Shown here piece after piece: positions 8,432-16,664 of a DNA stretch of 50,695 nt (positions are counted from its first letter, which is position 1; each line of letters opens with the position of its first letter). The stretch covers positions 1 through 50,695 of the forward strand of contig PXRA01000037.1 of assembly GCA_003021725.1 (NCBI GenBank), given 5' to 3'. This stretch comes from Halobacteriales archaeon QH_8_64_26 (GTDB lineage: Archaea; Halobacteriota; Halobacteria; Halobacteriales; Halococcaceae). The position numbers and the translations under genes were made by a program. A model generated the notes under the pieces. It had not been told where the DNA came from and did no database searches. It saw only the letters and a list, made by a program, of their open reading frames with translations.

Positions 8432-9126
8432 CCCTCACCGCCTGGAATCGCGAAGCGCTCCCCGAGCGCATCGAGCGCCCGGTTCGTGCTGAACGTAAGC
8501 ACGAAATACAGCAGGCTAGCGAACAGCACGACCTCCAGGACCGCGGTCGTCCGCTGGACGAACAGATCGTAGCTGCGGGTGAGTAGTTCGGCGAGCCCGA
8601 TCGCGAAGGCGATCGAGGTGTCCTTCAGGACGATCGTGAACTCGTTTTGGAAGCCCGGGATCGAGCGCCGGAGTGCCTGGGGAACGACGATGTGACGAAT
8701 GGCCTGGAGCCTGCTCAACCCGACCGCCCGGGCGGCTTCGGTCTGGCCGCCGCTCACGCTCTCGATCGCCCCGCGGAAGATCTGTGACTGGTAGGCCGCG
8801 CTCCTGAACCCGAGCGCGAACGTCGCGGCGAGAAAGGCCGGCGAGACTCCGGCAACGAAAAACATCACGATGATGATGACGACGATGGGCGTGCCCCGGA
8901 ACAGCACCCCGAGCGCGCCGACGAGCGCTTTGCTATAGCGGCCGCCGTACACCTCGATCAGGCCGGCCGGAAAGCCCGCGGCGAACCCGAGCAGGATGCT
9001 CGCGATCGTCAGGGCGATGGTGATCGCAAGCCCGCCGGCCAGGTAGTCCGCGTTCCGGAGGACGAAGCCCCAATCGGCGAGCGCGCCGAGCGGAACGAAC
9101 GGGATGGCCGGGATCGTCGGAATCAT
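8428..9126 (-). CDS. Amino-acid ABC transporter permease 2
   Basis: A 232-residue permease of the HisMQ family with about five membrane helices. It has GTPIVVIIIVMFFVAGV, the family helix, and the EAA-type loop QTEAARAVGLSRLQAIRHIV near residues 150-170, where the ATPase docks. The first residues MIPTIPAIPF are hydrophobic but not a cleavable signal. It starts 24 bases after the binding-protein stop and overlaps the ATPase start by four bases (ATGA), a typical coupled junction. Substrate specificity cannot be set from the permease. Confidence 0.94.
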   Translation of the reverse strand: MIPTIPAIPFVPLGALADWGFVLRNADYLAGGLAITIALTIASILLGFAAGFPAGLIEVYGGRYSKALVGALGVLFRGTPIVVIIIVMFFVAGVSPAFLAATFALGFRSAAYQSQIFRGAIESVSGGQTEAARAVGLSRLQAIRHIVVPQALRRSIPGFQNEFTIVLKDTSIAFAIGLAELLTRSYDLFVQRTTAVLEVVLFASLLYFVLTFSTNRALDALGERFAIPGGEG

Positions 9127-9150
9127 CCGCGGGTCACACTCCAGTCCCGC

Positions 9151-9972
9151 TCATCCGCCGTTCGAACCGAACCACTCGTTGCGGATCTCTTCGTACCGGC
9201 CGCTTTCCCGGACGGCTTCGAGCCCCCCGTTGAGCGCTTGGGTGAGATCGTCGTCGTCGGTTCGCATACCGAAGCCGTAGCGCTCGCCGGTCTCGACGGT
9301 AAAGGCGATCTCGACCGACCGCTGTTCGACGAAGGTCTGAGCGACCGGCTTGTCGAGGACGACGGCGTCGATATTACCGTTAGTGAGGTCCTCGACTGCG
9401 AGCACGTAGTTCCCGTAGGAGTTGTAGTTCGACTGTTGCAGCGTGCCGTTCTCGACGAGTGTCTTCACCTGGCTTTCGCCGGTCGTGCCCTCCTGTGCGC
9501 CGACCGGATGGCCCGAGAGGTCGGCGAGTGCCGAGGGCGAGAACGATCCTCCCCCGCGTACCAGCACGGACTGGTCGGCGTTGTAGTAGGGATTCGAGAA
9601 GTCGATCGTCTCGTCGCGCTCCTCGTTGATCGTCATCGCGGCGGCGATGGCGTCGATCTTGTCGTTTGTGAGCGCCGGGATGAGCGAGTCGAACTCGAAG
9701 GCCTGCCAGTTGCCGAGTTGGTAGTCGGTCTCGGCGACGACCGCCGAGAGCAGATCGATATCGAAGCCGACGATCTCGCCGCCCTCTTTCATCTCGAAGG
9801 GCGGGAACCCGGGTGCGGTACCGGGGACGATCTGGTTACTACTTCCATCGGAGCCACCGCCTCCGCCGCCACCGCCCCCGCCGACACAGCCAGCGGTCCC
9901 GGTCAGAGCGAAGAGCCCGGCAGCGCCGGCTCCCCTCAGGTACGCCCGTCGATCGAAGGAGTCCTCACGCAT
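9151..9972 (-). CDS. Amino-acid ABC transporter substrate-binding lipoprotein
   Basis: A 273-residue extracellular binding protein (SBP family 3). A twin-arginine signal, RRAYLRG, at about 8-14 leads to a hydrophobic stretch and the lipobox GTAGC, with the lipidated cysteine at about 29. It is therefore exported folded and anchored by lipid, as is usual in haloarchaea. A glycine run follows as a linker. The mature domain shows GTAPGFPPFEMKEGGEIVGF, the ligand-cleft start of the family, FDIDLLSAV, and KIDAIAAAMTINEERDE. It probably binds a polar amino acid. It is first in the importer operon, and its promoter should lie at about 9973-10010. Confidence 0.94.
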   Translation of the reverse strand: MREDSFDRRAYLRGAGAAGLFALTGTAGCVGGGGGGGGGGSDGSSNQIVPGTAPGFPPFEMKEGGEIVGFDIDLLSAVVAETDYQLGNWQAFEFDSLIPALTNDKIDAIAAAMTINEERDETIDFSNPYYNADQSVLVRGGGSFSPSALADLSGHPVGAQEGTTGESQVKTLVENGTLQQSNYNSYGNYVLAVEDLTNGNIDAVVLDKPVAQTFVEQRSVEIAFTVETGERYGFGMRTDDDDLTQALNGGLEAVRESGRYEEIRNEWFGSNGG

Positions 9973-10107
9973 ACCTTCCAGGTGGGTGCATCGGGGATTT
10001 CAAGCTTCCGGGACCGTTGATCCGTGTGAAAAGCGGACCGTTCGTTCGGCTACAGTCAAGCCGGCGGGACGGTCGTCGAGCTACGTCGGACTGGGTCGGG
10101 TCAGACC

Positions 10108-10359
10108 TCAGGCCGTGATGGTGAGGATACCGTTGTTCGCGCTCACATCGGAGGCGTCGGTCGGGAGGTCGACTTCGAACTGCTCTTCGTCCTCGCCGGT
10201 GCCGACCACGACGATCGCGGTACCGTCGACGACGTCGATCGTTGCGTTGCCGTAGCCCTCACCGAAGTCGACCACGATCTGGTGGTCCCCGCCGTAGTCG
10301 TACTCGCGGACGATGCCGTTTTCCTCGTCGATTCGCTGGAGAGAATCGGGTGCGTTCAC
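10108..10359 (-). CDS. Hsp20-fold haloarchaeal protein (recalled as DUF7127)
   Basis: About 83 residues from a GTG at 10359. The protein is made of short beta strands: IVREYDYGGDHQIVVDFG, ATIDVVDGTAIVVVG, QFEVDLPTDA, NNGILTITA. This pattern resembles a small haloarchaeal family with an alpha-crystallin or Hsp20-like sandwich, which I recall as DUF7127. The frame stays open to an ATG at 10470, but those 37 extra residues are encoded by AT-rich DNA unlike the rest and look unlike the family. The GTG has a good GAGAGGT ribosome site just upstream. I therefore place the start at 10359 and a composition border just upstream, at roughly 10380-10420. Function is unknown; a chaperone-like role is only suggested by the fold. 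Confidence 0.7.
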   Translation of the reverse strand: MNAPDSLQRIDEENGIVREYDYGGDHQIVVDFGEGYGNATIDVVDGTAIVVVGTGEDEEQFEVDLPTDASDVSANNGILTITA

Positions 10360-10516
10360 ACCTCTCGGTAGGGTACGAGCACGGATAAGGGCGGTGGCGA
10401 CATCATCAGGTGTAGAGGTGATAGTATTGAAAGACCTGCTGAAGAAGTCACTATTCGATTGCGATGGCATTTGAAGCTAATAATTGGAAGGTACGCGAGT
10501 TTGATGCCATGACAGT

Positions 10517-10524
10517 TGTTTAAA
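10517..10524 (+). promoter_or_regulatory. TATA-like box of the nuclease-like gene
   Basis: TTTAAA lies about 28-30 bases upstream of the ATG at 10551, in AT-rich DNA. The spacing supports a leaderless start at 10551 rather than at the in-frame GTG at 10527. Confidence 0.5.
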
Positions 10525-10550
10525 GAGTGGGGCAGGTATACCAGATAGAC

Positions 10551-12173
10551 ATGGCCGGAGGCGATGTGAAGGACTACGTCAAACGATCCGAATCGCTTTT
10601 AGAGACATCTTCTCAAATGAATGAGAACGATGTTGGTCTCAAGCTTATTCGACCACTTGTCGAAATGCTGGGTTGGGATTCCTATACAGACCTTCAGTCA
10701 GAGTATTCTGTACGTGCTGGCACTACACAACTTCGCATTGACTACGCGCTCTTAGAGGAAAGTACACCAGCAGTATTAATCGAGGCAAAAGGCGCGGCAG
10801 TAAGCCTAAACGAAGATCATAGGGAACAACTCGCGAGTTATATGCGCCAAACAGGTGTTGAGTGGGGCTTACTAACAAATGGAAGATCGTTCCAAGTGCT
10901 TAGACTCACCTCCGAAGGCACCACGTCGATGCAAGACACACTAGTTGAAATCCAGTTGGAGGGAATGACGCAGGACTGGGACATTATGAATGTTCTATCC
11001 AAGGAAATGGTGGTGTCAGGAGATGCACATCAGCTCGCGGACCAATTAGATACGAGGAAGCAAGGAATAAGAGAACTTCAAAGAAATAAAGACAATCTAG
11101 CAGATCAGCTAACGGAAACTCTTGTAGAGCAGGCGGGTGATATTTTACAGCATGAAATAGAAGTGGAAGTCACAGAGTTCGTAGATGACCTTATTCAGAG
11201 TCTCCAAGCCGAGCCATCAGATAGCGAATTTCCAACTACGGCTGATGAAATCCTTGACAAAGTCGGGACTGTGCTACCCGGGCGAAAGGAAGAACAGCGT
11301 CAGAAGCGAGCAGAGATCGTCTTGTCTCTGTACAAATTCCTTCGAAAGCAAGAAAGAGTTGACAAAGACGGTATGCAACAACATTTATCAAACAAGCGAC
11401 CTAATGAATTTGATAAGGATGAATTTGAGCGACACTGGGTGAACTATGTCAGAGATACATTAGCCGAGCTACCGCGTGTTGAACAGCCAGTGAGAGGAGC
11501 TACGCAAATATGGCGGTATGTTCCACCGAAGCTAGATGAAAAAATATCTGTTGGCGAGATTGATGAGTGGATCTTGAACTTAGAGAGCATAGTGGCTAAA
11601 GACGTTGAGTCAGCAGCACGACAGCGTGCGATGGTCCAGCGGGCGCATGACTACCTACAGGAGAATGAAAGAGCCACAAAAGACGAGCTTGAGGAAGTTC
11701 TTCCTCCTTATACTGCGCATTATATTGACTTTGAGGGGTTCTGGTCATCTTGTCTCAAAGAGGCATTCAATGCATCTGATGACCTATACAAACCGACACG
11801 AAGTCACCAGTACTGGTATTACACTGGAGGTAACGGAGAGAAGTCCCAACTGAAACTAGATGTCGAGATCGAGGACTGGGTTCTAAAACAAGATATTTCC
11901 GGGCAAGACCGCACTATACAACAGCGACAATCACTGCTCCAGTTTGCATACGAATATTTACAGCAAGTAGAAACAGCAAAGAGGTATGGTTTTGAGGAAT
12001 ATTTTAGAGAAAACATCCCAGGCAACACTGGACAATACAGGAATTTCGATGGATTGTGGTCATATCTAATCAAAGATGGATTGAAACAGGCACCGGGAGT
12101 TGATGTAATTCAGTCTGGTAAGTCAGGACCCACTACGTATGAGTATCGAAATACCGATAGTGATAACCGATAA
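10551..12173 (+). CDS. Orphan HsdR-N (PD-(D/E)xK) protein with three winged-helix-like repeats
   Basis: About 540 residues. Residues 1-125 resemble the type I restriction HsdR N-terminal domain: a helix with VGLKLIRPLVEMLGW, then D64 in LRIDYALLEE and E78-x-K80 in VLIEAKG, the D-ExK core of a Mg-dependent nuclease, and later WGLLTNGRSFQVL. A helical linker, probably coiled coil, covers about 160-225. Then come three similar units of about 70-75 residues at about 248-324, 356-424 and 458-533. Each has a YxFLxxxExxxK-type helix, a F..W..YV or FDGLWSYLIKDG helix and a final hairpin with IWRYV, YWYY or YEYR. They look like repeated winged-helix modules. There is no helicase domain and no methylase or specificity gene nearby. 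The gene is AT-rich and sits beside a tRNA. An antiphage nuclease is likely but unproven. Confidence 0.8.
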   Translation: MAGGDVKDYVKRSESLLETSSQMNENDVGLKLIRPLVEMLGWDSYTDLQSEYSVRAGTTQLRIDYALLEESTPAVLIEAKGAAVSLNEDHREQLASYMRQTGVEWGLLTNGRSFQVLRLTSEGTTSMQDTLVEIQLEGMTQDWDIMNVLSKEMVVSGDAHQLADQLDTRKQGIRELQRNKDNLADQLTETLVEQAGDILQHEIEVEVTEFVDDLIQSLQAEPSDSEFPTTADEILDKVGTVLPGRKEEQRQKRAEIVLSLYKFLRKQERVDKDGMQQHLSNKRPNEFDKDEFERHWVNYVRDTLAELPRVEQPVRGATQIWRYVPPKLDEKISVGEIDEWILNLESIVAKDVESAARQRAMVQRAHDYLQENERATKDELEEVLPPYTAHYIDFEGFWSSCLKEAFNASDDLYKPTRSHQYWYYTGGNGEKSQLKLDVEIEDWVLKQDISGQDRTIQQRQSLLQFAYEYLQQVETAKRYGFEEYFRENIPGNTGQYRNFDGLWSYLIKDGLKQAPGVDVIQSGKSGPTTYEYRNTDSDNR

Positions 12174-12414
12174 CTAGCAACAGAAGAATTGTTTACAGTC
12201 ATAGCCTGCAATCGTAGGTGAGATGTTATACATGACTGAGGCGCGGTGTTTTGAGATGCTGACCAGGCGCAACACCCGGGAGTGAGCGAAGCGAAAATAA
12301 GCAGTAACGCGCATAGACTAACACTCGCCTTCGGCAAGCAGCAGGAGTAGGCGCTTTTTGTGCAGTCTTTGCCGTGGAGTCGCCGAAGGCGACTAAGTAT
12401 GCAAAAAGGTGCAT
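12174..12414. repeat. Noncoding tail of the island with GC hairpins
   Basis: No gene is seen here. The segment holds several short inverted repeats between T- and A-runs, including AGTCGCC-GAA-GGCGACT at 12378-12394 and ACTCGCCTTCGGCAAG near 12330-12346, flanked by CTTTTTG and GCAAAAAGG. The design recalls the hairpin elements at 16396, 44952 and 45703, but the sequence is only loosely similar. It may act as a terminator for the upstream gene or as a tRNA-proximal integration scar. Confidence 0.5.
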
Positions 12415-12488
12415 GGGCGCTGCAGGATTTGAACCCGCGACAGCTTGGTCCGAAGCCAAGTACTCTGTCCAGACTGAGCTAAGCGCCC
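12415..12488 (-). tRNA. tRNA-Arg, anticodon UCG
   Basis: On the minus strand the 74 bases fold as a complete cloverleaf. The acceptor GGGCGCT pairs with AGCGCCC, the D-stem is GCTC with GAGT, and the anticodon stem CTTGG pairs with CCAAG around the loop CTTCGGA. The T-arm GCGGG pairs with CCTGC around TTCAAAT. Positions 34-36 are TCG, which reads CGA arginine codons. No intron and no encoded CCA are seen. The 3' end points towards the AT-rich nuclease-like gene, the usual side for integration of mobile DNA. Confidence 0.95.
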
Positions 12489-12560
12489 TCAGTGCACTGT
12501 AGGCCGCGCTGCGGAAATAAACCCCGTGGTTTATGCCTCGCCGAGAACTCCCGCCGGACA

Positions 12561-13439
12561 ATGCTCGGCGAGGAGCATAGTTCCACTGCCACGACCGCTT
12601 CGCTCCGCGAGCGCTTCCAGGGGTTCCTCCACCTTACCCGCCCGGGCAACGCGATCGCCGCGGCCGTCTTCACTGGTATCGGGGCGTTCGTCGGCGGCGC
12701 TCTACTGGCCCGGCCGATCGACGCGGCGGCAGCGATGGCCGCGACGGTTCTCGCGACCGGAGCCGGGAACGCCATCAACGACTACTTCGACCGAGAGATA
12801 GACCGGATCAACGCCCCCGAACGCCCGATCCCGAGCGGCCTCACCGCCCCCCGTGAGGCACTCGCCTTCAGCGCCGCCCTCTTTCTCGGGGCCGTTCTCG
12901 TCGCGCTCTCTTTGCCGGTCGTCGCGCTCGCCATTGCCCTGTTCAATCTGCTCGCGCTGCTCGCCTACACCGAGTTCTTCAAAGGCCTACCTGGAGTCGG
13001 CAATGCCCTCGTCGCCTACCTCAGCGGGAGTACCTTCCTGTTCGGCGGCGCGGCAGTCGGGGCTCTCGGCGTCTCGGTCGTCGTCCTGTTCGTCCTCGCG
13101 GCGCTCGCGACCTTCGCCCGCGAACTAGTCAAGGACGTAGAGGACCTCGAAGGCGACCGCGAGGAAGGCCTGCGGACGCTGCCGATCGTCGCCGGCGAAC
13201 GCACCTCGCTCGCGCTCGCGCTCGCCGTATTGGCCCTCGCCGTGCTCGCGAGCCCGCTACCCTACTTTCTGGGAACGCTCGGCCCGACCTATCTCCTTGC
13301 GGTGCTGCCGGCGGACGGGCTCCTGTGCTACGGAGCCTACGAAGGGTTCGACGACCCGGGTCGCGGTCAAGCTTACCTCAAAGCCGGTATGTTCCTCGCC
13401 GCCGGTGCGTTCGTGCTCGGCCGCCTCGCCGTTCTCTAA
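12561..13439 (+). CDS. ubiA: Digeranylgeranylglyceryl phosphate synthase (UbiA family)
   Basis: A 292-residue membrane prenyltransferase. It should add the second geranylgeranyl chain to geranylgeranylglyceryl phosphate, making the core of archaeal ether lipids. The two Asp-rich loops that bind Mg-diphosphate are present: NDYFDREIDRINAPERPIPS near residues 73-92 and DVEDLEGDREEGLRTLP near 196-212. Seven to nine hydrophobic helices fill the rest. The motif spacing and the PERPIPSG box match the archaeal DGGGP synthase branch rather than ubiquinone or heme enzymes, although a paralogous UbiA role cannot be excluded. I chose the ATG at 12561. An ATG-like start further upstream would begin at the edge of the tRNA gene. 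AAACC-CCGT-GGTTT at about 12519-12532 is an inverted repeat in the promoter zone. Confidence 0.88.
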   Translation: MLGEEHSSTATTASLRERFQGFLHLTRPGNAIAAAVFTGIGAFVGGALLARPIDAAAAMAATVLATGAGNAINDYFDREIDRINAPERPIPSGLTAPREALAFSAALFLGAVLVALSLPVVALAIALFNLLALLAYTEFFKGLPGVGNALVAYLSGSTFLFGGAAVGALGVSVVVLFVLAALATFARELVKDVEDLEGDREEGLRTLPIVAGERTSLALALAVLALAVLASPLPYFLGTLGPTYLLAVLPADGLLCYGAYEGFDDPGRGQAYLKAGMFLAAGAFVLGRLAVL

Positions 13440-13505
13440 TGGATTGTTCCATTCGATAAATATGGATGGAAAACACTATGCTCCATTATTCCCTACCTTC
13501 TTCCA

Positions 13506-14132
13506 ATGTATTCGCTGCCGGAGGGATTCGGCGGGACCGAAGTCGATCCCGGGACGAGCCTGTTGATCGTCGGACCGCCGATGAGCGGGAAGCGCCGGAT
13601 CGGTCTCGACGTACTGGCAGCGGGTAGTGCCGTCAGCGATGGAGCGATCGTCGTGACGACGAAAGACGACGCCGAACGAATCCTCGAGGACTTCCACTCC
13701 TCGGCCGGTGACGTCGATGCCGACGCCGCGGATCCGGGCATCGTCGATTGCGTCTCGCGCCAGCAGGGCGTCGAAGAGCTGACGGACGCCCGAGTTAGTT
13801 ACGTCTCTTCGCCCGAGGACATGACCGGTATCGGGATCGAGTTCTCCGAGCTCTTGGAGGAGTTCCACGCGAACCGCGGTCTCGAACGCAATCGAGTGCT
13901 CTTTCACTCGATCACGGCCCTGTTGCTCTACTCGAACCCCGAGACCGTCTTTCGCTTCCTGCACGTCTTCACCGGTCGCATCCGCTCGGTCGGCGGCCTC
14001 GGGATGTTCGTGGTCGAATCGACCGTTCACGACGATCGAACGATGGGCACTATCCAGCAACTGTTCGATGGCGTCATCGAGGTCGCAGAGGGCGCGGAGC
14101 CGGACGTGCGTCTCCCCGGCGCTACCACCTGA
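13506..14132 (+). CDS. Degenerate KaiC/RecA-like protein (recalled as DUF7504)
   Basis: A 208-residue protein with the fold order of the KaiC/RadA ATPases. The P-loop position reads GPPMSGKRR, with Arg where Ser or Thr should bind Mg. The Walker B strand reads RVLFHSITALLLY, with His replacing the usual Asp. The remaining core, VFRFLHVFTGRIRSVGG and GMFVVESTVHD, keeps the family pattern. Because both catalytic positions are altered, ATP hydrolysis is doubtful and a binding or regulatory role is more likely. I recall related haloarchaeal proteins next to sensor or HTR-like genes. The gene starts at an ATG after an AT-rich promoter segment (GATAAATATGG at about 13455) and stands alone. Confidence 0.8.
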   Translation: MYSLPEGFGGTEVDPGTSLLIVGPPMSGKRRIGLDVLAAGSAVSDGAIVVTTKDDAERILEDFHSSAGDVDADAADPGIVDCVSRQQGVEELTDARVSYVSSPEDMTGIGIEFSELLEEFHANRGLERNRVLFHSITALLLYSNPETVFRFLHVFTGRIRSVGGLGMFVVESTVHDDRTMGTIQQLFDGVIEVAEGAEPDVRLPGATT

Positions 14133-14379
14133 TCGCCCCGTTAGCGACGGCTGTGGTTCGTCCCGCGATCACAATCACGCGGTCGATTGGTCGACCCTCC
14201 GCCCCGTCCGGTTCCGTCTTTCCTTCGCCCTCGACGCCTCGTTTCCGATTCGTCGATCGCAGGTCCCATACCCAGTCACCGCCGACAGCGGCTTCCGAGC
14301 GTCTATCGGGTACCGTTCGCCGGTGGCGCTTCGCTCGGCCGGCGGCATCCTTTTACTCGCCGGTAGCCTCGATACGCCC

Positions 14380-14787
14380 ATGCCCATCGAGAGCGACGAG
14401 GAACTCCGCGAGGTGCTCGCGAGCGAGGTCGTAGCCGTCGTCGGCTGTTCTACCACGCCCGGGAAGGACGCCCATGAGATCCCCAAATACCTCCAGGAGA
14501 ACGGCTATACCGTACTCCCAGTCAACCCGGGCGCCGAGGAGGTCTTCGGGCAGCCAGCGTATGACTCACTGACCGACGTCGAGGACGAAATCGGTATCGT
14601 CGACGTGTTCCGCCCGAGCGAAGAACTGTCCGGGATCGTCGATGCGACCCTCGATCGCGAGGAGAAGCCGATCCTCTGGACCCAATTGGGCATCCAGGAC
14701 GACGACGCGCTCGCCCGCGCCGAGGACGGTGGTCTCGGCGTCGTCGCGGACCGCTGTATGAAAGTCGAGCACAGACGGCTGGTCTGA
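14380..14787 (+). CDS. CoA-binding domain protein (YccU-like)
   Basis: A 135-residue Rossmann-type protein. VVAVVGCSTTPGKDAHEIPK at about 17-36 forms the first strand, nucleotide loop and helix, followed by GYTVLPVNPGAEEVFGQ and EIGIVDVFRPSEE, and by PILWTQLGI near 90. These are the marks of the single-domain CoA-binding proteins related to the N-terminus of succinyl-CoA ligase alpha. Its reaction is unknown. The frame runs upstream to 14068, but that segment overlaps the previous gene and an unstructured region. The ATG at 14380 follows a TTTTA box about 27 bases earlier, which suits a leaderless message. Confidence 0.88.
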   Translation: MPIESDEELREVLASEVVAVVGCSTTPGKDAHEIPKYLQENGYTVLPVNPGAEEVFGQPAYDSLTDVEDEIGIVDVFRPSEELSGIVDATLDREEKPILWTQLGIQDDDALARAEDGGLGVVADRCMKVEHRRLV

Positions 14788-14896
14788 TCTTCAACCGACC
14801 GTTCGTGATCGATGATCGACGAGCGGTGGCCGGGTCGACCACAGTAGGTCCACCAGCCCCGGGACAGTCGTCTATCGGACCTTCCTCGAGCGCTGC

Positions 14897-15295
14897 TCAG
14901 GCGTCCTTACCGGGATCGGTTCCCGAGCCGTCGGCTTCGGTCGTGCCGGCCGTTTCGGTTGTCTCGGTCGAATCGGCCGCGGCCGTCGCGCGCTCGCCGG
15001 TTGCGTCCGTGGTCCCCGAAGCGGTGGGTTCGGTCCGTTCGGTGGGTTCGGCCCTCTCGGCGGCACTCTCGGCGAGGATCGCCTCGCTATCGATGCCCTC
15101 CTGTTCCGCTAATGCGGCTAGCAACGCGCGCTGGCCCTCGAGGTCGCGCTCGATGCTATCGACCGTCTCGCTGGTCGCATCGACCTGCTGGCGGAGCGCC
15201 TGGAGTTGGTCGCGGAGTTCGTTGACGCGACTGTAGAGCTTCTCGGCCGTGTCGGCCACTTTCTGCAGTTTCTTCGCCGTATTTCCGAGTCCCAT
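14897..15295 (-). CDS. Coiled-coil haloarchaeal protein (recalled as DUF5798)
   Basis: A 132-residue protein. The start MGLGNTAKKLQKVADTAEKL and residues 1-75 form one long amphipathic helix with heptad spacing (ELRDQLQALRQQVD, SIERDLEGQRALLAAL), so a coiled coil or helical bundle is likely. Residues 80-132 are a disordered tail rich in E, T, A, G and D. The pattern matches a small conserved haloarchaeal family I recall as DUF5798, of unknown function. There is no signal or membrane segment. It is transcribed divergently from the membrane protein at 15455. Confidence 0.82.
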   Translation of the reverse strand: MGLGNTAKKLQKVADTAEKLYSRVNELRDQLQALRQQVDATSETVDSIERDLEGQRALLAALAEQEGIDSEAILAESAAERAEPTERTEPTASGTTDATGERATAAADSTETTETAGTTEADGSGTDPGKDA

Positions 15296-15454
15296 GTCCT
15301 AAATGAGGTATCGAGCTACCTGTGTGTTTCCGTCGAACCGACTTCCTCCCTTCGCCGCTCCTGCCGAGATAGTACTCGCCGAACTCGTCGCTCGCCGGGA
15401 TACGGCACGGACACGTGACGCCGCGGTTATTAGGCGGGCTGTCAGAACTGAGAT

Positions 15455-15868
15455 ATGGACGCTCGGCGGCTCGCTCCGACGCTCGGCATCGGCTTTTGTT
15501 TGTTGGCGCTCGTCGTCCTCGCGATACCCTATCTCGTCGTCGACAACAGCACTGCCGTGAGTTTCTACTACGCGAACGGCGCGATCAACCCGCTCGTCGC
15601 GGGCCTGCTCTGTGCGGTGACGATCGTCGTCCTCGCTGCCGGCGGACAGGACCGAACCGATCCGGGGATCGCCGCGGGGGTCGGGGTCGCCGTCGGCGCG
15701 TTCGTGGCGTTGATCGCGATCGCCTGGGCGCTTACAGTCCCCGAGGAGTTGGTCCTGCAGCTCTCGCGCAACGACCTGCTGGCTTATCACCGGCCGGCGC
15801 TCGTCCTCGTTTCGGTCGGCGTGTTCGCGAGCGGGCTCGGGTACGCCCGAGCGCTCTCGCTCGTCTGA
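15455..15868 (+). CDS. Four-helix haloarchaeal membrane protein
   Basis: A 137-residue integral membrane protein with four predicted helices at about 8-28, 45-62, 75-95 and 112-133. The first is preceded by MDARRLAPTLG and the loop after it carries VVDNSTAVSFYYANGAINP. The family looks conserved in haloarchaea (I recall a DUF7548-like group), but no function is known to me and no catalytic or metal residues stand out. Loops are short. It is transcribed divergently from the coiled-coil gene and is the last protein gene before the SRP RNA. Confidence 0.75.
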   Translation: MDARRLAPTLGIGFCLLALVVLAIPYLVVDNSTAVSFYYANGAINPLVAGLLCAVTIVVLAAGGQDRTDPGIAAGVGVAVGAFVALIAIAWALTVPEELVLQLSRNDLLAYHRPALVLVSVGVFASGLGYARALSLV

Positions 15869-16059
15869 GTGCCTTCGTTTGCCCGACTCGTTTCCCCTTG
15901 CCGCCTCGCTGCTTCGCCGAGCCCGGAGTACTTCCCAGGGACCGCACCGCTACACAACGGGGAGCCGGCGGCTGGCGGGGAGCGAACCCGGAGAAACACG
16001 CAGCGGGAAGCGCTGCTATCGAAGGCGAAGGGTTCTTGTTTCCCACGCGGGATAGATAC

Positions 16060-16375
16060 AGTCCGGACTAGGTCGGGCAGCTAGGCCCTGCTCGCAACCC
16101 GCGCTATGGTCTTCAGCGGGGGCCGAAACCCGAGTGCGTCCGGCCGACCGGTGTGGGCCCTGCAAGCCGACGTCGAAGCCTCGTCCTGCGGGGGCAGCGG
16201 CCCGCGCGGACACGCCTGCAGGGGCGCTGTCGCGCGGGTAATCGGGGTCACCCCGTCAGGCGCGGAAGCGAGCAGCGGCACCCCGGACACCTGTCGCTCG
16301 CAGGGTCGCGGGGTGGAGGAAGCGAGCGGGACACCCCCCACCGGAACGCCGGGCAAGCTCGGGCGTCCATCTCAT
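16060..16375 (+). ncRNA. Signal recognition particle 7S RNA
   Basis: A GC-rich, protein-free block that folds into many stems. The diagnostic part is GTCAGGCGCGGAAGCGAGCAG at about 16255-16275, which is the helix-8 sequence of SRP RNA: the GTCAGG/AGCAGC asymmetric loops bind SRP54 and the GGAA tetraloop sits between them. The long pairings around it (CACCCCGTCAGG with GGCACCCCGGAC nearby) and a 5' region with GGTCGGGCAGCTAGGCCCTG match the haloarchaeal 7S type. The RNA joins SRP19 and SRP54 to target membrane and secreted proteins. Ends are estimated to within about 10 bases; a T-run at 16396-16401 lies just downstream and could end transcription. Confidence 0.9.
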
Positions 16376-16395
16376 TCATAACCCACCGCACCCAC

Positions 16396-16455
16396 TTTTT
16401 TACTGAGGTCCTCGCTCGTTCGCCTTCGGCTCACTCACTGCGGGCTCAGCAAAAA
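16396..16455 (+). repeat. Hairpin repeat, copy A
   Basis: The element begins with TTTTTTACTGAGGTCC and ends with CGGGCTCAGCAAAAA, so its arms pair imperfectly (TTTTT-CTGAG with CTCAG-AAAAA) around a core of CTCGCTCG/TCACTCACTG-type repeats. Copies B (44952-45008) and C (45703-45752, opposite strand) share the same arms and core. Here it follows the SRP RNA and may serve as its terminator. Confidence 0.75.
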
Positions 16456-16664
16456 CCTGCTCTCGTGAGCGACCAGAGGGAGCGAACGAGAGCCGGGAGT
16501 GGGAGATGAGTGACCGGAGGGGACGAATGGGAACGACACTGGACTAGAAAGGCCGCTCCCTCGTTCGCGCTCCGCGCTCACTCGGTCACGGGGAACCGCT
16601 CGTTCACTCCTACAGAGTTCGCTCGCGGATGCGAGTACGAAACCGTCTCGCGGTAGTCAATTCG

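Noticed and set aside
10470-12414. Direct repeat of the tRNA 3' end as an attachment site for the island
   Set aside because: I looked for a copy of the last 15-20 bases of tRNA-Arg at the far edge of the AT-rich block and found none, so integrase-type insertion is not shown.
12226-12561. 111-codon frame on the minus strand
   Set aside because: It reads through the tRNA-Arg gene and gives the familiar tRNA-derived peptide pattern, so it is not a protein gene.
16081-16509. Several open frames on both strands
   Set aside because: They overlay the SRP RNA, and their composition follows its GC-rich stems.
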